The notes under the pieces: generated by a model
The model's database searches: none
What the model saw: the letters and a program-made list of their open reading frames with translations, nothing else
Told to the model about the DNA's origin: nothing
In this document: in pieces, positions 20,302 to 29,202 of the stretch
Position numbering within the stretch: position 1 is the first letter of the stretch
Layout: each line of letters starts with the position of its first letter
Source of the DNA: a virus
Length of the DNA: 35,659 nucleotides
Direction: 5' to 3' (one strand)
Virus record (IMG/VR): IMGVR_UViG_3300044949_001184
Coordinates: 1 to 35,659 of that record
Program-made: the position numbers and the translations under genes

Positions 20302-22085
20302 CACCCGCGAGCATCATCCCGGTTTTCGGATCGCAGCGGCCTTACGCCGATCTGAACTTCGCGGGCGGATCATTTGGGCTTGCTGGCCAGTCGGTGAGCG
20401 ACATTACGCGACTGCCCGGCTTTACGTTCACGCGTGCGTCCCTCGCTATGGGCTACGATGCGACGGGCAAGCTGGTCTATGGGCCGAATAATCTGTGCTT
20501 GCAGTCGCAGACAGCGACGACGACTTGGACGCAATCGGGCCTGACGGCTACCGCGAACGCGGCGACCGCCCCTGACGGCACGGCGACCGCCAATTTGCTG
20601 ACGGAAGACACGGGGTCAAGCCATCAGCTTAACCAAGGCATTACGCTTGCGCCGGGCTATTATGTCTGGAGCGCGTACCTCAAGGCGGGCGCGCGGACTT
20701 GGGCTGCGCTTGGGTTCGCAGACCCTGCGGCGTCAGTTCGCCTATGCTACTTCAACCTCGCGACGGGCGAGCTGGGGGATGTGGGGACGGGTGCGACTGC
20801 GACGATCACGCCTGTTGGCGACGGCTGGTATCGCTGCTCAATGGCGATGCTGGCTACCCCGGGTAACCGTATCCGCATCTACATGGCAGAGGCTGGGTCA
20901 GTTAGCTACGTCGGCAATGGCACAAGCGGATTGTATATGTGGGGCGCTCAACTCGAAGCCGTCACCTACCAGACGACCCCCAGCACCTACTACCCGACGA
21001 CCACGGCGGCCTACTACGGCCCTCGCCTCGTTTACGACCCGGTAACGCTGGCCTCTCAGGGCATCCTCGTGGAGGAAGCGCGGACTAATAGTCTTGTGCA
21101 GTCGCAGGATTTTGCGACTACGTGGGCGGCCAATCGCGCATCCGTCACCGTCAACGCCACGACCTCACCGGACGGCACGAGCAACGCTGACAAGCTGGTA
21201 GAAGACGCTACGGCGTCCAACACGCACCGCGTATTCGGCGCGGCCACGACAACCGCCGTGCCGTGGACATATTCTGTATTCGCCAAGGCGGACACGCGCT
21301 CATGGCTTTACCTTCGACTTGACCGCAGCACTGGGGGTACGCCGCACGTTTGGTTCAACGTCAGCGCCGGGACAGTGGGCACGGCGGAACCGGGCTGGAC
21401 CGCTTCTATTCAGAACGTGGGCAACGGCTGGTATCGTTGCATCGCTACCATAGACGCGGCCCTAGCAGGCAGCGGTCAGCCCATTATCGGCCTTGCTCCC
21501 AGTGACGGCGTTTCCAGTTATACCGGCAACGGCACGAGCGGCCTATTTATCTGGCAAGCCCAGCTCGAACTCGGCCAAGGCGCATCCTCCCCCATCCCAA
21601 CCACAACAGCGGCGGTAACGCGGGCGGCGGATGTTGCGGCGGTGACGGGGCTGACGCTTGCGGCCCCGCTGACGATGGTAACGGGCTTTGCAATGGCGCT
21701 GGTAAGCACCGCAACTCGATACCTTTCTCTGATCGACGCCGGTTCGGGAAGCCGTGAGCTTCTAAATTATCTGTCAGGCGTATCTATCCGGCGCGCTTAC
21801 GTTAGAGCGGGCGGCGCTGCGGAGGCTGACGTTCCTGCCGGGTCGGCAGTCACGGTCGGTCAACAGTGGTCAATGGCCTCTCGTTTTGAGACGAATAACG
21901 TTAATCTCGCGGCGTCAGGGACGCTGGGAACTGCCGACACTAGCGCGACCATGCCGACCGGGCTTGTGAACCTGCATATCGGTTCGTCTAGCACCGGGAC
22001 CGCTTCGGCAAACGGCACCATCTCCCGCATCCGCATTTACAACCGCGCCCTGCCGGATGCCCAACTGCAAAGCCTCACGACATGA
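20298..22085 (+). CDS. Head-spike/fibre-type protein with duplicated carbohydrate-binding-like domains
   Basis: 595 residues. A phage head spike fibre motif (FTFTRASLAMGYDATGKLVY) begins near residue 42, and YGPRLVYDPVTLASQGILVE repeats the mark near 237. Two similar beta-sandwich domains follow: both have 'N...QSQ...TTW', 'T..PDGT..A..L.ED', 'YSVF/SAYLKA', 'WYRC' and 'SYVGNGTSGLYMWGAQLE' / 'SYTGNGTSGLFIWQAQLE'. A LamG-like C-terminal domain ends with ISRIRIYNRALPDAQL. This looks like a carbohydrate-binding adhesin on the virion. TTG start by overlap with the upstream stop. It is a candidate receptor-binding protein. Confidence 0.85.
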   Translation: MTPASIIPVFGSQRPYADLNFAGGSFGLAGQSVSDITRLPGFTFTRASLAMGYDATGKLVYGPNNLCLQSQTATTTWTQSGLTATANAATAPDGTATANLLTEDTGSSHQLNQGITLAPGYYVWSAYLKAGARTWAALGFADPAASVRLCYFNLATGELGDVGTGATATITPVGDGWYRCSMAMLATPGNRIRIYMAEAGSVSYVGNGTSGLYMWGAQLEAVTYQTTPSTYYPTTTAAYYGPRLVYDPVTLASQGILVEEARTNSLVQSQDFATTWAANRASVTVNATTSPDGTSNADKLVEDATASNTHRVFGAATTTAVPWTYSVFAKADTRSWLYLRLDRSTGGTPHVWFNVSAGTVGTAEPGWTASIQNVGNGWYRCIATIDAALAGSGQPIIGLAPSDGVSSYTGNGTSGLFIWQAQLELGQGASSPIPTTTAAVTRAADVAAVTGLTLAAPLTMVTGFAMALVSTATRYLSLIDAGSGSRELLNYLSGVSIRRAYVRAGGAAEADVPAGSAVTVGQQWSMASRFETNNVNLAASGTLGTADTSATMPTGLVNLHIGSSSTGTASANGTISRIRIYNRALPDAQLQSLTT

Positions 22086-22357
22086 GCTGGAATCCTGCGC
22101 TGATCGATGGGCCGATTACCGTCTACACCTACGGCGAGCCCGACGCTGATGGCGTCCGCCCTGTCACCGGGACCATTGAAGGCTATCACCTGAACGTCGC
22201 CCCCTGGCTCGTGACTGAGGAGCTAGCGTTCTACGCGGTGATCCCTGAAAACCCGGTTCGCATCTTCGCGGGCGGCTCAACCGGGTGGCTGAAGTTCCCC
22301 GACGAGGCCACGGCGCGGGTGCTGTTGGCTGACTACTGGATCGACGACGCGGCCTAG
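22082..22357 (+). CDS. Small hypothetical virion or assembly protein, 91 residues
   Basis: Begins SWNPALIDGPITVYTYGEPD, then GTIEGYHLNVAPWLVTEELA, ending ARVLLADYWIDDAA. A small beta-rich protein with Trp/Tyr. It is coupled to the spike gene (ATGA) and may be a chaperone or side component of it. No family is recognised. Confidence 0.72.
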   Translation: MSWNPALIDGPITVYTYGEPDADGVRPVTGTIEGYHLNVAPWLVTEELAFYAVIPENPVRIFAGGSTGWLKFPDEATARVLLADYWIDDAA

Positions 22358-22422
22358 CCGCTCTCCGCACAACCTGACTGCAACAACGCGCCCTCGCGCG
22401 CGTCACCTCATGGGAGGTAACT

Positions 22423-23223
22423 TTGCCGGATTCGGTCACAACGAACTATAGCTGGACCAAGCCCGAAGTTGGCGCTTCCAGCGATACCTGGGGCACGAAG
22501 ATCAACACCGATCTGGACGGCATCGATACGATCGTCTTCGGCAAGGTGGACAAGGCCGGTTCTACCATGACCGGCGTATTGGTCGGCACAACGCCTGCGG
22601 CTGGCGGTGCGGGCTATGCTTCGTTCCGTTACCCGCATGGCGCGGCTCCGACCACGAACATCACCAACGGCGACGCATGGACCACGACGGCGGGGTTTTT
22701 CGTTCGCCTGAACGGCACGACGCATCAACTGGCCTCGCTGGCCGGTGGCACGTTCACCGGGCCGCTTATCACGGTGGCCTCTGGAACGGGCGCGGCGGGG
22801 TTCAACGTCCCGGCTGGCACGGCTCCGACCAGTCCGAACAATGGTGACGTGTGGGTCACGTCGTCGGCCCTGTCGGCGCGGATCGGCGGGGCTAATGCCG
22901 CGATCAAGCCGGGGGCCTGTATTGCGGGGATGGCGCGCTGCACGGTGTCGGGCGCCGTCCTTACTGTGTCGTGGACGTCAGGCGTTATCACTGGCGTGAC
23001 GCGAACCAATACCGGTCGCTATACGGTGGCGCGGTCTGCGGCGACTGATGCCTATGATTGGACCCTTGACGCGACGACGGGCTCGAACTCAACGATTTTG
23101 CAGGTCGAGGCTACGCCGGGCGCGCAAACCACGACAGCGGGCGAGCTGCGGTTTTACAACTCCTCCAACGCACTAACCGAACCAAGCTGGTTCACCGTCA
23201 TCGTTTACGACCGCGTGCTGTAA
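22423..23223 (+). CDS. Tail-fibre-like protein
   Basis: 266 residues, beginning [20 protein letters not shown], then [20 protein letters not shown], a common phage fibre N-terminus, followed by TMTGVLV and repeated [13 protein letters not shown] / [13 protein letters not shown] turns, and ending in a beta-rich domain. The start is TTG with a strong GGGAGG ahead. It probably forms part of the tail-fibre complex with the spike encoded upstream. Confidence 0.82.
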   Translation: MPDSVTTNYSWTKPEVGASSDTWGTKINTDLDGIDTIVFGKVDKAGSTMTGVLVGTTPAAGGAGYASFRYPHGAAPTTNITNGDAWTTTAGFFVRLNGTTHQLASLAGGTFTGPLITVASGTGAAGFNVPAGTAPTSPNNGDVWVTSSALSARIGGANAAIKPGACIAGMARCTVSGAVLTVSWTSGVITGVTRTNTGRYTVARSAATDAYDWTLDATTGSNSTILQVEATPGAQTTTAGELRFYNSSNALTEPSWFTVIVYDRVL

Positions 23224-24701
23224 TGCTGGTCAACATTGACTTGCCGCCGGGGCTGATGGCCAACGGCACGGCAAGGCAGGCCAAGAATCGATGGCGGGCC
23301 GGGAACCTTATCCGCTGGCCTGATGGCAACAACCTCCAGCCGGTCGGCGGATGGGCGGCAGCGACCGCAAGCACGGTCACGGGCAAGGCTCGCGCCTGCC
23401 TGCCGTGGGTGGCCACCAATGGCAACCGATGGCTTGGCGTGGGCACGCACTCGGGCCTGTACGTCATGTCTGCCGATGGCACGATCACGGACATCACGCC
23501 AACCGGATTCACGGCGGGCTCTGCGGATGCAGGTTCAACGACGGGCTATGGCGGCGGGGCCTATGGCGCCGGGACCTATGGCACGCCCCGGCCTGATACC
23601 GGCACCTATACGCCCGCTTCGGTCTGGTCTCTCGATACCTGGGGTCAATACCTTGTCGGGTGCATGGACGGCGACGGCAAGCTGTACGAATGGCAACTGA
23701 ACACGGCGTCTGACGCTGCGGTGATCTCCGGCGCTCCGACCGGCTGCACGGGACTGGTGGTCACGGCAGAGCGGTTCATCTTCGCGCTCAAGAACCGGAC
23801 GGTTCATTGGTGTGACCAAGGGGTCAACACCGACTGGACGGCGGGTGCGACCGATCAGGCCGGGGACCAGGAGCTTGATACGGCGGGGCGGCTTGTCTGC
23901 GGCCAGCGGGTCGCGGGCGGAACGCTGCTGTTTAGCAATGTGGACGTCTGGCTGGCGAACTATCAGGGCCTGCCGACCGTCTACGGCTTTACCAAGGTCG
24001 GCGATAACTGCGGCATTGTCGCCAAGGGCGCGGCGGTCGGGCTCGATAGCCGCGCGGTGTGGATGGGGCAGGACAACTTCTACATCTACGACGGCGGGGT
24101 ATCGCAGCTTCCTTGCGAGGTGGCCGACTACGTGTTTTCCGACATTTCGGCGGCGGCTATCTCCAAGGTCTCGGCGTGGCACAACACGCAATTCTCTGAA
24201 GTCTGGTGGTTTTATCCGTCCGGGGCTTCGACTGAGAATGACCGGTACGTCAAATGGAGCTACCGGACCAACGCCTGGGACGTAGGGACGCTCTCACGGA
24301 CCTGCGGCGCACCTGCCGGGGTGTTTACCTATCCCATCTGTGTTGACGGCTCTGGGGCCATCTACACGCACGAGTTCGGCTGGTCATGGTCGGGTGCGAC
24401 GCCGTACGCGCGCACGGGGCCGTTTGAGTGGCCGGGCGAGGGTGGCGGCTCAGATCGGCGCTCGCTCATTCGGGGCTTTGTGCCTGACGAAGCGACCGTC
24501 GGCGATAGTCAGGTGACGTTCTACGCCAAGCCGTGGCCCAACGGGACAACAGAGACGTTTGGTCCTTACACCATCTCGACAAGCCCGGTGGACTGCCTGT
24601 TTTCGGGCCGGGACATTGAGATGCAGATCAGCTTCGTGACGCCAAGCGATGCACGGGCCGGGGTCTATCAATTCGACGTCAAGCCGATGAGCAAGCGATG
24701 A
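23223..24701 (+). CDS. Tail hub / packaged-DNA stabilisation protein, P22 gp10-like
   Basis: 492 residues. Typical features: PPGLMANGTARQAKNRWRAG, NLIRWPDGNNLQPVGGW, then beta-propeller-like repeats with WLGVGTHSGLYVMSADGTI, VWSLDTWGQYLVGCMDGDGK, RFIFALKNRTVHWCDQG and VWMGQDNFYIYDGGVSQLPC. This pattern is the P22 gp10-type tail hub that plugs the portal after packaging. The position after the fibre genes fits. The propeller reading is a by-eye inference. Confidence 0.85.
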   Translation: MLVNIDLPPGLMANGTARQAKNRWRAGNLIRWPDGNNLQPVGGWAAATASTVTGKARACLPWVATNGNRWLGVGTHSGLYVMSADGTITDITPTGFTAGSADAGSTTGYGGGAYGAGTYGTPRPDTGTYTPASVWSLDTWGQYLVGCMDGDGKLYEWQLNTASDAAVISGAPTGCTGLVVTAERFIFALKNRTVHWCDQGVNTDWTAGATDQAGDQELDTAGRLVCGQRVAGGTLLFSNVDVWLANYQGLPTVYGFTKVGDNCGIVAKGAAVGLDSRAVWMGQDNFYIYDGGVSQLPCEVADYVFSDISAAAISKVSAWHNTQFSEVWWFYPSGASTENDRYVKWSYRTNAWDVGTLSRTCGAPAGVFTYPICVDGSGAIYTHEFGWSWSGATPYARTGPFEWPGEGGGSDRRSLIRGFVPDEATVGDSQVTFYAKPWPNGTTETFGPYTISTSPVDCLFSGRDIEMQISFVTPSDARAGVYQFDVKPMSKR

Positions 24702-24907
24702 ACTTTCCGCAGGCGCCGGGGACGTATGACCGGCAGAACGAGGCGCTGTTCCGGTCTCAGCTCGCGCAACAGGATGACGCCAATCACAAGCGCGGGCGGG
24801 ATATCGAGGTTGGCAAGGGCTGCCGTGTGATCTTCGTCGATACGGTCACGGGCACGCGCTACGCGGTCGCGGTGACAAGCGGCGCGCTGGCATTGACCGC
24901 CCTTTGA
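24698..24907 (+). CDS. Small hypothetical protein, 69 residues
   Basis: Begins NFPQAPGTYDRQNEALFRSQ, continues with a charged middle, and ends RVIFVDTVTGTRYAVAVTSG. The N-terminal 'P..PGTYD..NE..FR..L' motif is common in small podophage virion proteins next to the ejection or acetyltransferase-fold genes. It is coupled at both ends. Confidence 0.75.
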   Translation: MNFPQAPGTYDRQNEALFRSQLAQQDDANHKRGRDIEVGKGCRVIFVDTVTGTRYAVAVTSGALALTAL

Positions 24908-25236
24908 GAGAGTGGATTGAGGCCGCCCTACGCGATGGCGGCGACCGCTGGACCTATGAAAGCGTCATTGCCCAGATCGAAGCGGGCGAGGCGCATCTGT
25001 GGCTGTTTGAGCGGTCGGCGCTGGTTACGCAGTTCATCGACGAGGACGCGGGGCGGACGCTGTTTTTCTGGCTGGCCGGTGGCGACCTGACGGAGATCCT
25101 CTCGCACGAGGACGGGATAACAGCCTGGGGCAAGGCTCAAGGCTGCACGCGCAAGGCATTGGTCGGACGTCGGGGCTGGGAAAAGGCTCTCGGCTGGAAA
25201 GTAGTGGGCGTTGCGCTCGCGGAGAATATCGAATGA
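24904..25236 (+). CDS. GNAT-fold phage protein
   Basis: 110 residues, with YESVIAQIEAGEAHLWLFER, FFWLAGGDLTEILSHEDGIT and AWGKAQGCTRKALVGRRGWEKAL. The final 'A...GC......GR.GW...L' is the acetyl-CoA-side part of GNAT-like folds found in many podophages next to internal virion genes. Many such proteins lack proven acetyltransferase activity. TTG start by TTGA overlap. It may act in virion assembly or modify host proteins. Confidence 0.82.
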   Translation: MREWIEAALRDGGDRWTYESVIAQIEAGEAHLWLFERSALVTQFIDEDAGRTLFFWLAGGDLTEILSHEDGITAWGKAQGCTRKALVGRRGWEKALGWKVVGVALAENIE

Positions 25237-27959
25237 GCAATCTGTTCAAGTCGAAGACAAAGACGACATCTTCGACGTCATCGAACCCGCAAACGGCGGC
25301 GCTGTTTAACCCTGCGTTCAACAACATGCAGGGGCTGATCAACAGGCCGTTTACCCCGTATGAGGGGCAGCTTTCGGCGCCGATGAACGCGGACCAACAA
25401 GCGGCGCGGGGCCTGCTGAACGTCAACGCGGGACAGCGTGCGACCAACGCGGCGGCGCGTGGCGCTTACGGGCTGATGGGGTCTCAGGCCCCGGTGGTCA
25501 CGCCTGCGGCCACGCAAGCGCAAGGCTACCGGTTCCGACCGATGCGAGCGGCCAACGCCGGGCAAACCAACAACGTCACGGCGCAAGGCTATCAGCCGAT
25601 CACGGGGCAGTCGGTGCAGGCCGGGCCTGCGGCTATGGCGATGGGCCAAGGCTATCAGGCCACGCAGATGGGGCAGGCGCCGACCGCGCAAACCGCCCTG
25701 ATGAGCGGCGCGCAAGCTGGCCCGGCTGCGATGTTCAACGCGGCGTCGGCTGGCCCGGCAATGCTGGCCAACGCGCAGGGCTATCAGTCGCAAGGCTACC
25801 AGTCGCAGGGCTATGATCCGGCAATGACGGGGGCCGCGTCCGCTGGCCCGGCGGCGCTTGGTACGGCTCCGACCGCTGGCAACGCCTACATGATGCAGGC
25901 GGCGCAGGCTGGCCCGGCGGCGATGATGAACGCGCGGGGTTATGACCCGACCATGATGCAGGCGGCGCAGGCTGGCCCGGCGGAAATGGCGCAGGCCGCA
26001 AGCGTCAACCGTGGCGCTGTGCGTAACGTTGACGCCGATACTATCGCCTCGGGGATGGGGCTGTATCGAAACCCCTTTGAAGATCAGGTCGTTCAAAACT
26101 CGCTGAGCGATCTGAACCTGCAACGTCAGCGGTCGATCAATAACGCCGCTGGCGGCTTTACGCAGGCCGGGGCGTTTGGTGGGTCTCGGCAAGGCGTCGC
26201 CGATAGCCTGACGAACGAGGCGTTTCTGCGCGAAAGCGGCAATCTGTCGGCTGCAATGCGGGCGCAAGGGTTCAACACGGCGGCGGGCCTGTCGGGTCAG
26301 GACGTGGGCAACCGCTTGCAAGCGGGGATGGCGAACCAGGGCGCGGATATGTCCATCGCGGGGCAGAACGCCGGGTTTACGCAACAGGCCAACCTCGCCA
26401 ATCAGGGCGCCCTCAACAGTCAACGCCAGTTTGACGCGGGCCTGATGCAGCAAGCTGGCCTTGCCAATCAGGGCGCCGCAAACGACGCTGGCCAGTTTGG
26501 CGCGGCTGCGCAGAACACAGCGGGCCTCGCCAATCAGTCGGCGCTTAACAGCCAACGTCAGTTTGACGCGGGGCTAATGCAGCAAGCGGGCCTTGCCAAT
26601 CAAGGCGCTGCCAACAGCCGCGAGGAGTTCAACGCCGGGCTTCTCGGGCAGTTCGGGCTCGCCAATCAAGCGGCCCTCAACAACCAAAACCAATTCAACG
26701 CGGGGCTCCTGCAACAGGCCGGGCTCGCCAATCAAGGCGCGGTCAACACGGCGGGGCAGTTCCGCGCGGATGCCGGAAACCGGGCCGCTGAGTTTGGGGC
26801 GGGGGCGTTCAATCAGGCGGCGCAGTTCGGAGCCGGGGCGCAGAACACGGCGGGTCTCGCCAATCAATCGGCGATGAACAATCAAGGCCAGTTCAACGCC
26901 GGTCTTTTGCAACAGGCTGGGCTCGCCAATCAAAACGCGCTCAACAGCCGCGACGAGTTCAACACCGGACTGGCGCAACAGGCTGGCCTTGCCAATCAGG
27001 GCGCGATCAACAGCGGAAACCAGTTCAACGCTGGCTTGCTGCAACAGCTTGGCCTCGCCAACATGGACGCCAGCAATCAGGCGGCGCAATTCGGCGCGGG
27101 CGCTCAAAATACCGCAAGCCTCGCCAATCAATCCGCCCTGAACGCGCGCGATCAGTTCAACGCCGGGCTTGGTCAGGACATGACCATGGCCAACCTGTCG
27201 GCGGGCAACCGTGCGGCTGAGTTCGGGGCCGGAGCGTTCAATCAAGCGGCCGGCCAGAACGCTGCGGCGGCCAATTCCCGGCAAGAGTTCAACGCCGGGC
27301 TGTTGCAGAGCGCCGGGCAGTTCAACGCCGGTCAAATGGCGGACGCGGCCCGGTTCGGGGCGGATGCGCGCAACACGGCGTTCAATACCAACGCCACGCT
27401 TGCACAACAGGCGGCCCTCGCCAACGCGAACAACTTCCTGCAAAACAACTCGCAGAACCTCCAGGCGGCGGGCTTGCTCGGCAACATCGGCCAGCAACAA
27501 CAGGGCATGAACCTGAACGCGGTCAACGCGCTGAACGCCTTCGGCTCGCAGGCTCAACAGCTTGATCAGGCCAGCCTTGACCGGCTGTATCAGCAATACC
27601 TGCTGCAACAGCAGTATGGCCAGAACCAGATCGCGCAGACGCAAGGGCTGCTGGGTACGATCCCGAACCTGTACGCGGGGGCCTCAACCCAAGGGACGCA
27701 GGTCAATTCGCAGGCTCCGGCCCAGCTTATTGGGCAGGCGCTGCAAACCGCTGCGATGGTCGCGGCGTCTGACATTCGGGTCAAAACCGACATCGAACCC
27801 ATCGGCAAGCGCGGCGAACATAACTGGTATCGCTATCGCTACGTCTGGGATGAGCCCGGCACGGTTCGGGAGGGCGTGATGGCGCAAGAGGTCATGCACA
27901 CCGGGGCCGTGAGCGTGCATCCGTCCGGTTATCTCCAGGTCAATTACGGGGCGCTGTGA
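25233..27959 (+). CDS. Long repetitive internal virion/ejection protein with short S74-like tail
   Basis: 908 residues. N-terminal 90 residues are linker-like. From about residue 128 to 250 runs a Gln/Ala/Met/Gly-rich set of repeated 'QAGPAAM' and 'QGYQ/QGYDP' units. Residues 250-385 look like a folded part (MGLYRNPFEDQVVQNSLSDL). From 387 to about 700 comes an 11/22-residue repeat with at least ten 'LANQ' units. The end (about 844-908) has SDIRVKTDIEPIG, YRYRYVWDEPGTV and EGVMAQEV, the start of a peptidase-S74-type tail chaperone, shorter than usual. Hendecad repeats suggest very long amphipathic helices, perhaps a DNA-conducting tube or membrane-active segment at ejection. Confidence 0.82.
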   Translation: MSNLFKSKTKTTSSTSSNPQTAALFNPAFNNMQGLINRPFTPYEGQLSAPMNADQQAARGLLNVNAGQRATNAAARGAYGLMGSQAPVVTPAATQAQGYRFRPMRAANAGQTNNVTAQGYQPITGQSVQAGPAAMAMGQGYQATQMGQAPTAQTALMSGAQAGPAAMFNAASAGPAMLANAQGYQSQGYQSQGYDPAMTGAASAGPAALGTAPTAGNAYMMQAAQAGPAAMMNARGYDPTMMQAAQAGPAEMAQAASVNRGAVRNVDADTIASGMGLYRNPFEDQVVQNSLSDLNLQRQRSINNAAGGFTQAGAFGGSRQGVADSLTNEAFLRESGNLSAAMRAQGFNTAAGLSGQDVGNRLQAGMANQGADMSIAGQNAGFTQQANLANQGALNSQRQFDAGLMQQAGLANQGAANDAGQFGAAAQNTAGLANQSALNSQRQFDAGLMQQAGLANQGAANSREEFNAGLLGQFGLANQAALNNQNQFNAGLLQQAGLANQGAVNTAGQFRADAGNRAAEFGAGAFNQAAQFGAGAQNTAGLANQSAMNNQGQFNAGLLQQAGLANQNALNSRDEFNTGLAQQAGLANQGAINSGNQFNAGLLQQLGLANMDASNQAAQFGAGAQNTASLANQSALNARDQFNAGLGQDMTMANLSAGNRAAEFGAGAFNQAAGQNAAAANSRQEFNAGLLQSAGQFNAGQMADAARFGADARNTAFNTNATLAQQAALANANNFLQNNSQNLQAAGLLGNIGQQQQGMNLNAVNALNAFGSQAQQLDQASLDRLYQQYLLQQQYGQNQIAQTQGLLGTIPNLYAGASTQGTQVNSQAPAQLIGQALQTAAMVAASDIRVKTDIEPIGKRGEHNWYRYRYVWDEPGTVREGVMAQEVMHTGAVSVHPSGYLQVNYGAL
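26391..27340 (+). repeat. Degenerate 66-bp (22-codon) coding repeat
   Basis: The DNA within the ejection protein gene repeats with period near 66 bases, for example 'CTCGCCAATCA' recurring at least ten times. At the protein level each unit is two 11-residue halves of the type 'GLANQGALNSQ' and 'RQFDAGLMQQA'. Such repeats may expand or contract by recombination, so the length can differ between related phages, and short-read assembly may collapse it. Confidence 0.85.
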
Positions 27960-28591
27960 TGAACTTTAGGAACATGCTGTCGGGCTTTATGCCGCAGCAA
28001 AATCAACCGCAGGCCCCCGGCGTCCCGCCGCGTGTGGACCCGTCAGGCGGCAAGCGCGTGCCCAAACGCTCGTGGCAAGACAAGGCGTACATCATCGGCG
28101 CTGGATTGCAGGACATGGGCGGGGGTCAGGGGAACCTTGACGCGGCCCGCAAGATGTTTGCCGAGCGCGGCGAGCAAGAGCGCATTGGCCAGATTCGGGA
28201 CAACCTGCCGCTAGAGCAACGGTCGCTTTTCGACGTGTCGCCGGAAGCGTGGGCGAGAAGTTACGGGATGCCACAAAAGCCGGAAGCCCCCGCCTACATC
28301 GAAGGGCCTGACGGCATTTACGAGCGGGGCGATAGTGGCTGGACCAAGGCCACGTCCTACCCTGGACCGGCCCCGAAGGCGCCCGAGCGCATTGAAGGGC
28401 CTGACGGCATTTACGAGCGGGGCAACGACGGCGAGTGGAAAAAGGTCGCTAACTTTGGCGCCGCCCCCAAGGTCTTCGCCCCCCCGCGTGTCGGCGGTGG
28501 TCGCGGTCGCCCGGCCCCCGCTGCCGCCGGAACTTCTCCCGCTAAGACCGCTATCGAGGCCGAGCTTCGCCGGAGGAAGCTGATCCCATGA
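27956..28591 (+). CDS. Internal virion-type protein with internal duplication, 211 residues
   Basis: Begins MNFRNMLSGFMPQQNQPQAP, then SWQDKAYIIGAGLQDMGGGQ and GNLDAARKMFAERGEQE, a helical part common in phage ejection proteins. Residues 115-165 hold a duplicated 'EGPDGIYERG' unit from a 30-bp exact DNA repeat (28301-28330 and 28394-28423). The C-terminus is Pro/Arg-rich with a final basic helix EAELRRRKLIP. It probably sits between the large ejection proteins in the virion. Start GTG by GTGA overlap; ATG one codon later is equally possible. Confidence 0.78.
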   Translation: MMNFRNMLSGFMPQQNQPQAPGVPPRVDPSGGKRVPKRSWQDKAYIIGAGLQDMGGGQGNLDAARKMFAERGEQERIGQIRDNLPLEQRSLFDVSPEAWARSYGMPQKPEAPAYIEGPDGIYERGDSGWTKATSYPGPAPKAPERIEGPDGIYERGNDGEWKKVANFGAAPKVFAPPRVGGGRGRPAPAAAGTSPAKTAIEAELRRRKLIP

Positions 28592-29202
28592 CCGACCTGT
28601 CACGCATGACGAATGAACAGCTTTTGGCGGCATATCAAGCCGCCAAGGGCGGGGCGGCGCCTGCCAAGCCAAAAACGCTTTCTGCTCAAGAGCAAATTGC
28701 GCTTCGCAAAGCCCGTGAGGCCGCTTCTGGGGCGGATGAAGCGGCGCGGACGGCTGAGCAATTTGTCGACATCAACCGGCGTCAAAACACTGGAGGGCTG
28801 TGGGCCATTCCAGGGATTGGAAAGTTGGCAGGGCCGTTTGATTCTGACATTAGCCAGCTGAATGCGCTTACCGCCCGCATGGCTCCGCAACAGCGCGTGC
28901 CCGGTTCGGGAGAAACATCAAACAAAGACCTTTCTCTGTTTTTGCAAGCGGTGCCGGGGCTGGACAAGCCCGGCCCGGCTAACTCGGCGATTGCGCGGCA
29001 AGCGCGGGCCGACGCGGCGCGGCGCCAAGAGTACGCTGTTTTTCTTGACCGATGGGCGTCTGAGCGCGGCACGCTGGCGGGGGCAGAACAAGCGTGGTTG
29101 CAATCTCAATCGCGTCCCCGGCCCGCCGCTCCGCCTCGCAAGCCCGCTCCCGCTGAGCCTGCCGCGCCGTCCAAACGCTATCGCATCCTGTCGGTGGAAT
29201 AG
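28588..29202 (+). CDS. Ejection-associated protein, 204 residues
   Basis: N-terminal helix LSRMTNEQLLAAYQAAKGG, then a helical part, then WAIPGIGKLAGPFDSDISQL, NALTARMAPQQRVPGSGETS and NKDLSLFLQAVPGLDKPGPA. The latter motif ('D...L......R.P..G..S..D...... .P..' ) is seen in internal virion and injection proteins of many podophages. A Pro-rich tail follows. It should be packaged in the capsid with the two larger proteins. Confidence 0.82.
   Translation: MTDLSRMTNEQLLAAYQAAKGGAAPAKPKTLSAQEQIALRKAREAASGADEAARTAEQFVDINRRQNTGGLWAIPGIGKLAGPFDSDISQLNALTARMAPQQRVPGSGETSNKDLSLFLQAVPGLDKPGPANSAIARQARADAARRQEYAVFLDRWASERGTLAGAEQAWLQSQSRPRPAAPPRKPAPAEPAAPSKRYRILSVE

Noticed and set aside
25735-26001. 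Leftward Pro-rich open frame within the repetitive ejection gene
   Set aside because: Its apparent repeats are only the reverse complement of the coding repeats of the rightward gene.
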